From Dermacentor variabilis (Eukaryota > Arthropoda > Arachnida > Ixodida > Ixodidae), in the NCBI RefSeq assembly GCF_050947875.1, contig NC_134569.1, positions 189,282,067 to 189,346,066 of the forward strand: 64,000 bases of DNA. The letters run 5' to 3'. Below are positions 10,708 to 21,574 of this stretch, piece by piece; positions within the stretch are counted from its first letter, which is position 1, and each line of letters opens with the position of its first letter. The position numbers were made by a program, and so were the translations under genes. The notes below the pieces were generated by a model. The model had not been told where the DNA came from, did no database searches, and saw nothing but the letters and a program-made list of their open reading frames with translations.

Positions 10708-11958
10708 ATGGATAGAACCCCCTCTTCAGCAAAACCTGATCGGAGGCCGAAAAGGCACCGGACCGAGGTAATGAACTTAAGTATAGCTAGCGATAGCTGT
10801 ACAAAATTTTTTGTCATCACTTCTGAAAGTGAACGAAAAATTCAAGACACGTCCCCTTTCCTCATCGCCAAGGCACTTAACGAGTGTATTGGTGTGACAT
10901 ACAAAGCAAAGAAAATGAATTCTGGAGACCTCTTGCTCGAAGTTATGACGGCTGAGCATAGCAGGCAGATTAAGAAACTTGACGAGATCGGTGAGAACAG
11001 TGTGTCTGTCTCGCCACATCGTACACTGAATTACGCGAAGGGTGTGATTTCAGACACAGAACTTCTAAAGTGCACAGACGAGGAAATCGAAGAAGCCTTG
11101 AGAGACCAGGGTGTTCTATGTGCAAGACGAATTAAATTTAGAAAAAATAACATTGAAAATCCGACCAACCACATTGTGCTGACCTTCAACTCCTTAACGC
11201 TTCTAAGTGCCGTTAAGGCGGCTTATCTGTACCTCAGAGTAAGACCATATTTGCCCAATCCCCGCCGGTGCTTTCGGTGTCAGAAATATGGGCATGGATC
11301 CCAGTCATGTCGCGGAAGAGCAACCTGTGCTAAATGCGGTCAACCAGACCATGGTGATGAAACGTGCACAAGCGAGCTGTGCTGTGCAAACTGCGCGGGT
11401 CAGCACACGACGTTTTCCAGATCTTGCCCTGAGTGGAAAAAAGAAAAAGAAGTGATCGCATTGAAGGTACGGGAGAACATATCGTACATTCAAGCCAAAA
11501 AGAGAGTTGCGTTTGCCGATAGAGGTACTTACGCACAGGCTGTGCAAAGAGGGCGTGCGCCGCCGATGGTGTCAGTGGGAACACAGGTGGAGCTGCTGGA
11601 CAAAGTGTCAGCACTCCGGCCCTCCTCACCCAGTGAAAAAACAGACGGTCGTAGCAAACCTCCCCCAAGAGGCCCAGAAGCTTCTGTTGGGGCTGACGTC
11701 GGTCAGCACGCGGTAGAGGCCAGGAAGGTCTCAACATCGGTACCGAAGGACCGCTTTCTTTCCAAGAAGTCGGCACCTTCATCAAGCACCATCAACGATG
11801 AACGCCCAAAGGGCGATGATATGATGGAAGTGTGTCCGCCGGACACGAATCAAACAAAAGAGCCTACATCTGGTAGGCAAACCAAAAAGTCGGGCATCGC
11901 GCCTGCAAAACACAAAGGGGGTAGACTACCGGTCATTCCCCCGTCCAAGGAGACGTGA
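10708..11958 (+). CDS. LINE A ORF1, gag-like zinc-knuckle protein
   Basis: Open for 416 codons. I chose the ATG at 10,708 over the longer in-frame ATG at 10,633 because the resulting N-terminus (MDRTPSSAKPDRRPKRHRTE) matches the starts of the B and D proteins (basic RGRTEE/RGRTDD motif). The N-terminal half resembles the RRM-like domain of LINE ORF1 proteins (FFVITSESERKIQ, MNSGDLLLEV). Three CCHC knuckles follow at about residues 188-240: CFRCQKYGHGSQSC, CAKCGQPDHGDETC and CCANCAGQHTTFSRSC. The C-terminal third is Lys/Ser/Pro-rich and probably disordered. The expected role is binding LINE RNA in the ribonucleoprotein and nucleic-acid chaperoning. There is no internal stop, so this frame could still be translated. 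Confidence 0.85.
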   Translation: MDRTPSSAKPDRRPKRHRTEVMNLSIASDSCTKFFVITSESERKIQDTSPFLIAKALNECIGVTYKAKKMNSGDLLLEVMTAEHSRQIKKLDEIGENSVSVSPHRTLNYAKGVISDTELLKCTDEEIEEALRDQGVLCARRIKFRKNNIENPTNHIVLTFNSLTLLSAVKAAYLYLRVRPYLPNPRRCFRCQKYGHGSQSCRGRATCAKCGQPDHGDETCTSELCCANCAGQHTTFSRSCPEWKKEKEVIALKVRENISYIQAKKRVAFADRGTYAQAVQRGRAPPMVSVGTQVELLDKVSALRPSSPSEKTDGRSKPPPRGPEASVGADVGQHAVEARKVSTSVPKDRFLSKKSAPSSSTINDERPKGDDMMEVCPPDTNQTKEPTSGRQTKKSGIAPAKHKGGRLPVIPPSKET

Positions 11959-12064
11959 CCTAAAAAGCATTTTAGCAAATTTCTTGCTCATTCACATATG
12001 TCATCTTTGTGACCTCTTACATAGAATCTCTTCGTGAAGTACTTGATAATCCACATCATCAAAT

Positions 12065-15000
12065 ATGGCGACTATTGTGCAGTGGAACTGCCGTGGTTTA
12101 AGAACTAATATTGATGACATTTACGATCTTTTCGAGGATGCTGAGGCTTCTGTTATGTGTTTGCAAGAAACTCATTTGAAAGGTTGCCATAAACAACTTC
12201 TGCGTCGATATAGCATCTTTCGCAAAGATAGGGAACAGGCGTCAGTCGCATCTGGAGGAGTCGCTATAGTGGTTGCTCAAGGAATCCCAGTACGTGAAGT
12301 GAAGCTTAACACCAACTTAGAAGCTGTTGCAGTAAAGGTTCAGATAGAAAAAACAATAACAGTATGCTCCCTGTACTTACCACCAGGTAAGAATGTCACA
12401 AGAAAAGAATTAGAAAATCTCGTGAAAGAACTTCCAGAACGTTTCCTTTTATTGGGTGATTTTAATGCTCATAACAACATCTGGGGCAGTAGCCACACTG
12501 ACGCGAGAGGGGAAATGATAGAAGAATTTTTAGACAACTGCAATGTGTACCTTTTTAATGATGGCAAGCCAACATATTTTATAGCAAAATCACAATCTAC
12601 GTCAAGCATTGACCTCTCCTGTGGTACGCCATCACTTGCTAGGTTTTTTACTTGGAACGTGAGGGAAAACCCACGTGGCAGCGACCACTACCCTATTATA
12701 CTCAAGCCGATCGACGCGCCTCCAACAATGCCAGCACGAAGACAGAGATGGAAGTTGGGTAAAGCAGACTGGTCTCTTTTTTTGGAAAGCTCTGAAATAA
12801 GGATTGATGATGTCATCGCACTCAATATTGATGACTTATGTGATGCCATAACGAAACAAATTTTAGATGCAGCTGAGAACTCCATACCACTTTCACAAGG
12901 GAAGCTTCCACGTAGACCAAAACCGTGGTGGAATGATGCATGTGATAAAGCTCGTAGGAAACAAAACTGTGCATGGTCTCGACTAAACAGGTACCCAACT
13001 TTCGAAAATTTATTGTTATCTAAACAAAAGCGCAGTGAGGCTAGAAGGGAAAGAGGGATAGCAAAAAGAACATCTTGGGTGAAATATGTGAGCTCGATAA
13101 ACAGTCAAACAACAAGTAAATTAGTCTGGGAGAAAGTGAGAAAAATTGACGGAGCTCATACAGAATACACACTCCCTATATTTGACGAGGAAACGGATCT
13201 TAAAGGTCAAGCATATATACTTGGTGAGTACTTTGCTGGAATTTCGAGTGACGCTCACTATACTCCCGAGTTTCTTAATATAAAGGCCACTGCAGAAAAG
13301 AAAGATCTTCGGATATCACTCAACAGTACTGAGCCATATAACTGTCCTTTTACAAAAACTGAACTCTTCGATGCGATATATTTAGGGAAGAGCCATTCAG
13401 CAGGTCCGGACAACATACACTATGAAATGCTGCGACACCTACACATGAACACGTACGACACAATCCTTCACCTCTTCAACAGGTTGTGGGCGGAAGGCTA
13501 TTTTCCAAAAGCTTGGAAGCAGGCGATAGTTCTACCATTTCTAAAACCTGGAAAGGAACGCTCTGACCCTAACAGTTATCGCCCCATTGCCTTAACCAGT
13601 TGTTTAGGAAAAACATTCGAAAGAATGGTTAACAAACGGCTTGTACATCTTTTGGAAAGTAACGGTTTACTTGATCAGTACCAGTGTGGCTTTAGAGCCA
13701 ATCGCAGCACAATCGACCAATTAGTCCGATTAGAAACAAAAATCCGTGAATCTTTCTTTCAAAGGCAGCATTGCGTCTCCGTTTTCTTTGACTTATCAAA
13801 AGCGTATGATACGACGTGGAGACATGACATTTTAATGGACTTGTACAGATACGGAATAAAAGGGCACATGTTTCGTATAATCAAAAGCTATCTAAAGGAC
13901 CGAACTTTTCAGGTGATGCTTGGACCAACTTTCTCCAACTGTTTTATACAGAAGAATGGAGTGCCGCAAGGTGGAGTATTGAGCGTTACACTATCTTTAG
14001 TGAAGCTCAATTCGATAACTACAGTTATCCCTTCTTCTTTAATGTATTCTTTATATGTCGATGACATGCAACTTTGTTTCTGCTCTTGTGATATGGCTAC
14101 TTGAGAACGCCAACTCCAGTTGGGTGTAAATTCTATAGTGCGATGGGCAAACCAAAATGGTTTTAAATTTTGCGCAGAAAAAACAATATGCGTACCTTTC
14201 AGTCAATACCGAAGGCTCACACCGGACCCAACGTTACATATTAAAGGACAGCAAATCACAGTAAAGACCGAACACAAATTTCTTGGTATGATTTTTGACA
14301 AGAAACTCAACTTCAAAGCGCACATAGCTTATGCAAACAGAAATCTCTGAAATCCATAAATTTAATAAAGCTCCTATCCCACCGATCATGGGGTTCAGAT
14401 AGACTATGTCTGCTTCACATATACAATGCAGTTGTCCGGTCACAATTACACTACGGATGTTTTGTGTACGGCTCAGCTCGAAAGTCGGCATTAGAGGTTC
14501 TTGATCCGGTGCATCATCTCGGACTACGTCTGTGTTCCGGCGCGTTTCGTACGTCTCCCGTACAAAGCTTGTATTCAGAAACCAACCAGCTATCTTTGGA
14601 ACACAGAAGACTATTTCTTGGAAACATGTACATAATGAGAGTACTGTCCTGCTCAACGCATCCTTGTAGACTACTATTTACAAGGCCGCGCTTTCAAATA
14701 CATTTTAGCAACAAACCGGCAATCATTCCTTCCTTTTTTATCAGGTACCAAAAGCTGAATGCGGACCTATGTTTCGACGTAAGAAATAATTTCTTGCAAG
14801 ATGAACCTTCTTTTGCTCCTTGGGAGATGAAACATGCGCAATGCGACTTTAGGCTAACAAAAAACAGAAAACAAGTTTCACCAAGAGAGGCGTTGCTAAG
14901 CGAATATTTAGAAATAGAATCAGAATATAATTTTTGCGTGAAATACTTTACAGATGGATCAAAAAGCAACGGCAATGTAGGCGCTGCAGTGACATCAAAT

Positions 15001-15767
15001 CAATTTGAAAAACAAATGAGACTTCCAAGTCAGGCTACTGTCTTTACTGCAGAACTTCATGCCATTTCATTAGCTCTTGAAGACATCCTGAAAAGAGGAA
15101 ATAAGCAATCTATTATATTTAGCGACTCCTTGAGCTCTCTTCAAGCTCTCGCATCTAGGCTACCATCTAGAAATAATCTACTGAAGAAAATAAAAAATCA
15201 ATACACAACATGTCACAAGAGAGCGTTAAATGTCACTTTCTGCTGGATTCCTAGTCATGTAGGAATACCCGGTAATGAGAGAGCAGATTTTATGGCAGCC
15301 CGTACCAAAGATCTGGAGCTACATGATGTTGGCCTACCTTGGCAAAATTATAAAGCCACTTTAAAAATAGCAGTTGAGAAACACTGGCAGAAAGTGTGGG
15401 ATCAAGAAAAACATAACAAGCTTCATTGCATAAAACCTATTTTACGAGAATGGCAGAGTTGTCGCCACAGACAAAGATTTTACGAGGTTATTTTATGCCG
15501 CTTAAGAATTGGTCACACAAGGCTGACACATAGTTAATTAATAACAAACCACAACCAGCATGCCAACACTGCGGTGAAATTTTAACCGTGCTACATATTT
15601 TAATAACATGTCCTGGATTAGAAAAATGGAGGGAAAGATATTTTAAGATTTTGTACGAAAAAAGAATCCCTATCCATCCTATGTTCGTATTGAGCGACGA
15701 ACCACTGGTACCATGTGAAGATACTTTTAACTTTTTAAAAGCCACAGGAATCCTACAAGAACTGTAG
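12065..15767 (+). pseudogene. LINE A ORF2, endonuclease-RT-RNase H
   Basis: ORF2 starts 106 bases after the ORF1 stop. Apurinic-type endonuclease motifs are VMCLQETHLK, LLLGDFNAHNNIWG and GSDHYPI. RT motifs are YRPIALTSCLGK, the block A aspartate in FFDLSKAYDTTW, NGVPQGGVLS and the catalytic YVDD at about 14,053. RNase H motifs are YFTDGSKSNG, FTAELHAISLAL, FSDSLSSL and CWIPSHVGIPGNERAD, so all four acidic residues are present. The C-terminus has a Cys/His finger CQHCGEILTVLHILITC. Three lesions break it: a TGA at 14,102-14,104 where other copies have Cys, a frameshift near 14,345, and a frameshift with TAA near 15,535. Everything else reads cleanly, so inactivation looks modest. Confidence 0.85.
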
Positions 15768-15930
15768 CACGTTTCATGTTTTATATTTTTAATTGGCCAT
15801 TTACACCATTTTACAGCATTTAAACAAATAAGCTAATACAAAAAACATGTTCTTGGCGCATTATAGTCTGCACGGCTGCTGCGCCATAGAAATATCAAAT
15901 CATCATCATCATCATCATTGCATGGCACTG

Positions 15931-16691
15931 CAAGAAATGCGGGAGCGGCTGCGCTTTATTGCCTTCATAAACCAAAGTGCTATCGAAGTGCGGGGATCAA
16001 TCAGTCCGTGAGATACTGGAATATCATTTCATTGACAAGGCGGGAGACACGTGCATTGCGCGTTCGTCTGTTTGGCTCTTTGAGTCAAAGATGGAATAAC
16101 CCGTCAAATTTTTTTGGGGATTTGCTGATACTGCCATTTCATACCAAACGCGCCTTTACTGGGTCATTTTCGATTGTTGTAACGCGTATCGTCGCTTATT
16201 TATATCTGTGCTTTCAATAAAGTTGTCTGCTGATAGTCATCGCTTGTTCGCGTATCTTTCTTATGTAGTTAGTGCCGTTTCGCGCTGTCGATAGTCTCAG
16301 TATATAATGTAGTTCATCTCCTAAGAAAAGGTTGATATCACTGCATAACAGACAACACACAAGCTCACTGTTAATTCTCCAAACCTCACTTCTGACTGTG
16401 TTTTTCATCATACACATCTGCACAGGCCACGCTGATGTCAAATGTCCCCAAGCGAATAACACAGCCAAGAAGATCGTTGCAGAGGTCCGCTTGAAAAAAA
16501 AAAGGAACAGTTGCACACTTGTGCGTGGCACGATCCCACATTGGGCGCTGCACTATGCTAACCAAGCAACTTGCGCCACTTCGTCTCTCAAAGCTGTTTC
16601 TCATCAGGAACATAGAGCCTATTGACAGTCTCTAATGGCTACCGATTGCGAACTTTCTTTTTTCAGACGATGAGGCATGAAATGACGTTCC
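15931..16691. other. unassigned sequence downstream of LINE A
   Basis: After the TSD copy (15,918-15,930) I recognise no gene. Short frames at 15,918-16,220 and 16,214-16,625 overlap on both strands without recognisable domains. Confidence 0.4.
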
Positions 16692-16701
16692 AGAGAACAT
16701 G

Positions 16702-17041
16702 AAGAAAGGGGGTTAACCGAGGGGCCCGATCTTTATTAATCATATCATAAGAAGACACCAAGGACAAGACAGGGGAGATTACTTGTACTTACTAATTGAA
16801 ATAAGGAAATTACAAATTGAAGGAAGCAAAAGTGGAAGAAAAAGCAACTTGCCGCAGGTGGGGAACGATGCCACGTCTTCGCATTACGCGTGCGATGCTC
16901 TACTAATTGAGCTACTGCGGTGCCGTCTTCCCATCCACTTTCTGAGGTATGTATGTGTTACTACTAGAACTAACCCTGGGAGTGTTAGCCAGCGCCCCCA
17001 CTCACAAACTTTGGCGGCGAATGTCGCACATCCCTTCTGCA
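16702..17041 (-). mobile_element. tRNA-derived SINE, second family
   Basis: Read on the minus strand, the segment 16,924-16,851 looks like a tRNA: a box A-like TAGCTCAATTAGTAGAGC, a 5-bp anticodon stem around CGCGTAA, and a box B-like GGCATCGTTCCC. It is the reverse complement of sequence that a scan of the plus strand alone would miss. The anticodon loop would place CGT (Thr) at the anticodon but lacks the invariant U33, so this is a tRNA relic and not a working tRNA. About 100 bases precede the tRNA head, and the 3' end runs to GGTTAACCCCC. An exact 10-base direct repeat AGAGAACATG flanks the element (16,692-16,701 and 17,042-17,051), a candidate TSD. I recall similar sequence as repetitive in hard ticks but do not name the family. 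Confidence 0.65.
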
Positions 17042-17052
17042 AGAGAACATGT

Positions 17053-17081
17053 AATTCTTACATGTGCAGCATGTAAGAATT
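17053..17081. repeat. perfect 12-bp hairpin, 5-nt loop
   Basis: AATTCTTACATG and its exact reverse complement are separated by TGCAG, immediately beside the SINE's right flank. Confidence 0.85.
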
Positions 17082-17216
17082 GCAGCATCGCACCATATAG
17101 GTGGATTTTCAAGAAACCTGCAAACGCACACGCAGGAAAAATAGCTAGAGAAAAGTAGTGCATATAGTGCACTGCAGGAGGGATATTCAATCATGCAAAA
17201 TAAACTTCGAGAACCT

Positions 17217-18560
17217 CTAGCAAAAAGAAATTTAGAAGCAAACGATGCTGCTGCATGGGGATATGCTGCATTAGCCGGACACTATGACAAGGTTGCATAC
17301 TATACAGGCCTGCTAAATGAGGACACATTTGAGTAGGTTGTGTCGGTTTATAAAGCTGATTGCTCTTCTGTGAAGATTATGTGCAACGAAGACAAGGCTT
17401 TGCTTGTGCTGATGAGGCTGCGCCTTGATATTCACCTTTGGTTTTTGTCAGACTTTCTTAAGATCAACACCATCATCATCAGCCTGGTTCACTCACTGCC
17501 CACTGCAGCCCACTGCAGGGCAAAGGGCTCTCCCATACTTCTCCAATAACCCCTCTCATGTACTAATTGTGGCCATGTCGTCCCTGCAAACTTCTTAATC
17601 TCATCCGCCCACCTAACTTTCTTCTGCCCCCTGCTACGCTTCCCATCCCTTGGAATCCGGTCCCTAACCCTTCATGACCATCGGTTATCTGCCCTCCTCA
17701 TTACATGTCCTGCCCATGCCCCCATTTCTTTTTCTTGATTTCAACTAAGACGCTATTAACTCGCGTTTGTTCCCTCACCCAATCTGCTCTTTTCTTATCC
17801 CTTAACGTTACACCAGTCATTCTTCTTTCCATAGTTCGTTGCGTCGTCCTCAATTTAAGTAGAACCCTTTTCATAAGCCTCCAGGTTTCTGCCCCGTAGG
17901 TGAGTACTGGTTAGACACAGCTATTATTCTTAAGATAAGTAAAAGGTATGCGTCGACAATCCTTGAGAGTGCCCTCACAACACTAGTGATTGTGCTAAAA
18001 GGGCTCGTTGTATGGCCAGATGATGTGGCATTTCGCATGTGGCAACCAAAAATGTTTAAATGTAAGAAGTTTCGTCACGTTAGACTAATTATGGACAGCA
18101 CAGAGATTCGCCTTGAAATGGCAAGTGCCTCAACAGCACAGAGCACGACCTGGTTCGAGCACAAGGACTCCAACACTGCAAAAGTGCTGGTGTGTAAGTT
18201 TCAGGGTACTGGAGTGTAAAATTAGTGAGAAGCAGCTTGTCTCCAGACAGATTTCACTAAGTGTCTTGACTATGGTGATGAAGTTTTGGCAGACCGGGGC
18301 TTTAATGTCACGGAAGAACAGGCAGTGCTTGCTGTGAAGCTTATGGTTTCAGGGAAAGGGAAAAAAACCTGCTTTTTCAATCTCAAGTGACAGCATCAAG
18401 AGAAATTTTATGTCGGCGCATCAGCATAGAACAAGTAATTGGGCGCATGAGGAGATTCCACATACTAATGAACACTGTGCCTTACTTTATGAAGGATTAT
18501 TTAGATGATCTTGTGCTGCTGAGTGCCGCACTCTCAAATATGTTGCCACAGTTTACTTAG
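17217..18560 (+). pseudogene. DDE transposase (PIF/Harbinger or ISL2EU type), broken
   Basis: The plus strand encodes scattered but collinear pieces of a DDE_Tnp_4-type transposase. An N-terminal part contains VAYYTGLLNEDTF and LVLMRLRLDIHLWFLSDF (17,290-17,460). After an RTE insertion come GLVVWPDDVAFRMWQPKMFK, then IIMDSTEI-like sequence with the first catalytic Asp (near 18,090), TTWFEHKDSNTAKVLV, VLADRGFNVTEEQ with the second catalytic Asp (near 18,290), and RRISIEQVIGRMRRF with the probable catalytic Glu (near 18,425), ending in SAALSNMLPQF. Several stops and frameshifts separate these pieces, so it is inactive. The upstream end is uncertain and no terminal inverted repeats were identified. 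The family assignment rests on motif order, not on a search. Confidence 0.65.
17465..17926 (-). mobile_element. RTE-clade LINE 3' end inside the transposase
   Basis: The minus-strand translation gives an RTE C-terminus (GAETWRLMKRVLLKLRTTQR, DKKRADWVREQTRV) ending in (TGA)n at the low-coordinate side. It is flanked by an exact 10-base TSD TTCTTAAGAT (17,455-17,464 and 17,927-17,936). Removing the insertion and one TSD copy rejoins the transposase reading frame (...SDF-LKISKRYAST...). It is longer than the related fragment at 5,456-5,629 but on the opposite strand. Confidence 0.85.
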
Positions 18561-19694
18561 TGCCGTATGTCAGCGCCACACAAGTGGATTAGGGTTAGAA
18601 AAGTGAACGACGATAACTACAGCTATTGATTTACCTCGACTCAATAGCACTGGCCTTATGGAATAAAGCAAGGACGTAAAATTATGGACGAATAGGCGGG
18701 ACTCACGAAAACCTACAGTAGCTCCAGAAGCAGTATCCAAGGGCAAAATATAATTGTGCTGCTCGAGAGCAAGTAATTGGCCGTTTTCATTTTCGGTTGC
18801 TGCCCTCTGCCGCTGGAAACGTTTTGGAAGGGTAGCGCTGCATTCGCCTGTTTACATGTATACGTGCCCACATGTTGACTGTATCTCGGTTGTGCCTTTC
18901 ATGAATAGTAATGAATAAATAATGGCCTCTGCAGGGCAACATGTTGTTCCTGGAAGCCATGTGGCACTCGACGACTACTACGTAATATCTTCAAAAGGCC
19001 TGATCGCACTGTTGTGCTAACAGTGCGGTCAACAAAAGTACGCTGAGTTCTTCCTGTCGACGCCGCTACCTTGGAAAGTGTCCTCGCTGATTTCTGCAGT
19101 TGCAGCTCGCTTTTTGTATTTGTTTTGCATATTCTTTAGACATTTCACATATTCAAAGAGCCTTCAAGCATAGCCTTCCATGTCAAATTTACCAAATTAG
19201 TGCATTTGTTTACATCGGGATCTAAAATCGACATCTATAGCCACAGATCGTTGTTTGCTTCAAATATTGTGGAAGCGGCGGATCGCTGATATGAAATAAT
19301 GTCGAAATGTACCCAAACACTGCAAGTGAGCCGCATTGGTAGATCAAGATGAGGAGTCAATATGAGCGCTTGAGCTGCTTAAACCACGGCCACTGTGAAC
19401 CAGATAAATATATATGCCACAGTATTACTCACTCTCACTTTTCTTTAATTTCATCATAGTTAAACTGTGTGTCTCATGTAGTATTGGAAAAAATAACTAT
19501 GCTCGAAAAAGCGCTCCTTAATACGTTGTGTAGTTCTCTTACGAAAATATGGATGTAGTCGCCGACATTGCAGGCAACTGAGCGAGGCATTTGTTTCTGC
19601 TGCTGTACCTAGTCAGCGGTCTCTTGTTTGCCCGTATGACGCAGACGTAAACAGCACATTTCGAGAACTAATAAATGTATCTACGTAACAACAC
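18561..19694. other. unassigned sequence, original target of the gypsy element
   Basis: No gene is recognised. The last bases (AACAC, 19,690-19,694) are the left copy of the probable gypsy TSD. Confidence 0.4.
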
Positions 19695-20492
19695 TGTGAT
19701 GAAATAAGATAGGTTTGCGTCCACGACCACTCACCAAGGAACGGAATCGACACCCTAGTGCACATTCAACACAGAATCTATATTAAGAAGACAAAATAGA
19801 ACGTTAACGCGAGATTTATTCTTAATTGTATTATAACACATGCAGTCCTGCAGCTGCAAACTACAATATTTGTCCTAAATGTAAATAGTCTCTCGCCATG
19901 CGTTCCTTTGTGTGGCGCCCGTTGACGCGTCGAGGCAGACGTCGGTCCCGAAGGGTCGGCTGGCATTTTGACGACGTCACCATGGGCCTCCTCACGGCAT
20001 CACGGAACTTAATAGTCACAGCAGCGACTGTGATGACAGCCACGGTAGGCGACGTGTCCACGGTCGCCGACGTAGGCGCGGTAACCGCGCAGTAGCTCCA
20101 GCTACTCCCCTCGCCTCCGGCAGCAAGGCTTGTTCTCGCAGTCGCTCGGGAAAGCGGCCGCCTCACCTGGCTCCCGGGATCGGTTGCCCAGCACGAATAC
20201 AGGCCCTTGAGGCGCCTTGAGGCGCCCTGAACTGGTTGCTGGGCTCGCGTGGTTCTCAGGAATGGTTGCCCAGCCGGAACACAGGCCCTTGGAGTCGGAG
20301 AACGGCGTAGTGATGGATCCGGGGCTCTCTGGACTGGGTGTCCAGCGAGAACAGGCTGGCCTTGAATGGAGAGCAGCACAAAACACCCGCAGGCACCACC
20401 CGCCACTCGAGCTCAACACTTTGTCGTCGCCCCTGCACCGCAAACACGGCGTTGTTTTGTTTTCCGCGCGTATCTGTACATATATCATGACA
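19695..20492 (-). repeat. gypsy 3' LTR
   Basis: Aligned by eye with 30,727-31,437, sharing blocks such as ACCACTCACCAAGGA, GACGTCACCATGGGCCTCCT and CTCAACACTTTGTCGTCG. On the minus strand it runs TGTCATG...CATCACA. It is about 798 bases long, roughly 90 longer than its partner, mainly from extra sequence around 20,190-20,270. Long open frames across it are on both strands and are treated as chance. Confidence 0.85.
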
Positions 20493-20814
20493 ACCACCGG
20501 TTTTAGGAAAGTTCTCAACATTTCTGATGGGTAAGAAAAGGTGGAAAACAAACGCCCAGGTGGTGCGCGAAGGTCCACTTTCTAAAGGAGTTTAATACTG
20601 GTAAAGGTCCAGGATCACATGTACAAGTAGCGTTTTAGAATCAACGTCGGTAAATGTGTTCCTGTCCTTCAGCACACCAAATGTTAAAGCATTCAACACT
20701 ACGGTAGTGTGCACTTGGTAGTTTAATTATTTCAGGACGGCCCAGGTAATCCGCTCTGGCGTCATACGACGTTCCCTCATGTTGGGTTCTAGAGTTGAAC
20801 CGTTGCCACGCGCT

Positions 20815-21062
20815 TTATTCAGAATGGTGAACGCGTGCTCTCGAGTCGCTCCCCACGCCAAGGCTATTGTTCTGTCCTTTCTCTGTGAGGAGTGTCGACG
20901 GCTTGGTGATCTCGGTTGTCGTAGATACATACTGCACTAGTAAAGGTTCGCGTTCGTCATACTTCTTTAGCATACTGATGTGGAATATTTTTCTTTTTCC
21001 ACTTATGTTCAAAACGTAGTTGACCTCATTCTTTCGTTCGACGACTTCAAAAGGAGCCTTCC
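20815..21062 (-). pseudogene. gypsy integrase C-terminal (GPY/F) segment
   Basis: The minus strand from 21,062 reads KAPFEVVERKNEVNYVLN, then KRKIFHISMLKKYDEREP, the typical GPY/F module of Ty3/gypsy integrases involved in multimerisation and target choice. It is cut off from the catalytic core by LINE B, and the frame continues across the LINE's TSD at 26,514-26,530. Downstream coding becomes unrecognisable before the 3' LTR. Confidence 0.75.
21046..21062. repeat. LINE B target-site duplication, left copy
   Basis: TTCAAAAGGAGCCTTCC is identical to 26,514-26,530. The LINE's own tail ends in ATTC repeats, so the true duplication is between 14 and 17 bases. Confidence 0.95.
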
Positions 21063-21574
21063 CGCAGGGGCGTCTGCGTCAGCAGGTGTTTGGTGTGTTG
21101 CGACACCACGTACCCGAGCACACGAGGGTTCGACCCTCCCGCGTGTAGCCGTGCGCGGCTTAGCCGTGTCTGGGGAAAGGGGGATCCTGGAGGTTGAGCC
21201 GATGCTGGGTGTCTGGACCTTTAAGGCCCCCCGGCGGGGGCAACACACCTCTTTGGCCTCTGCTTCACATAGACAGCACCTCCAGACTGACCCACCTGGA
21301 GGAAATCGGCAGTCGCCTTTTCCTGTCCCTCTATTTAATCTTTTGCGTTTCCTCTCGCTATCTCTTCTTTCCTGTCTTCTTATCACTTCTTCTCACTTCC
21401 AAATTTCTAGGCGGCAAGGGTTAACCTGGTGTATGTATCCAACCTTGGGTATTTTATATTAGGTTACAGTATCTACGTACAGCTGGTGTCTGCGTTTCCT
21501 CCCGGACTCGTGGCGTCCCCTTGTTCGGCTCGGTGGTGGCGGCTGGCGTAGCTACCGAAATTAAGTTATTCTGA

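Larger units (their letters stand above)
10207..15917 (+). mobile_element. I-clade-like LINE 'A', full length
   Basis: A 5.7-kb non-LTR retrotransposon with a GC-rich 5' UTR (10,207-10,707, opening with CCCGCAGGGGCGTCTGCG), ORF1 (zinc-knuckle protein), ORF2 (endonuclease, RT, RNase H, C-terminal finger), a short 3' UTR with a terminal hairpin (TGGCGCA/TGCGCCA, 15,854-15,886) and a (ATC)n tail ending at about 15,917. Near-identical 5' ends occur in LINEs B and D, defining the family. A 13-bp TSD brackets it. Its proteins diverge clearly from B, C and D, so it is a separate subfamily. RNase H together with a triplet tail fits the I group, but clade assignment by eye is provisional. Confidence 0.9.

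Noticed and set aside
14102..14104. Programmed readthrough of TGA in LINE A ORF2
   Set aside because: B, C and D all have Cys here, and LINE A carries two further lesions, so a simple Cys-to-stop mutation is more likely.
16851..16924. Genuine tRNA-Thr gene
   Set aside because: The cloverleaf is imperfect (no U33, mismatched acceptor) and the sequence lies inside a longer SINE-like unit.
19861..20578. Overlapping frames of 60-180 codons in the gypsy LTRs
   Set aside because: Both strands are open at once and the counterparts in the other LTR are not conserved as protein.
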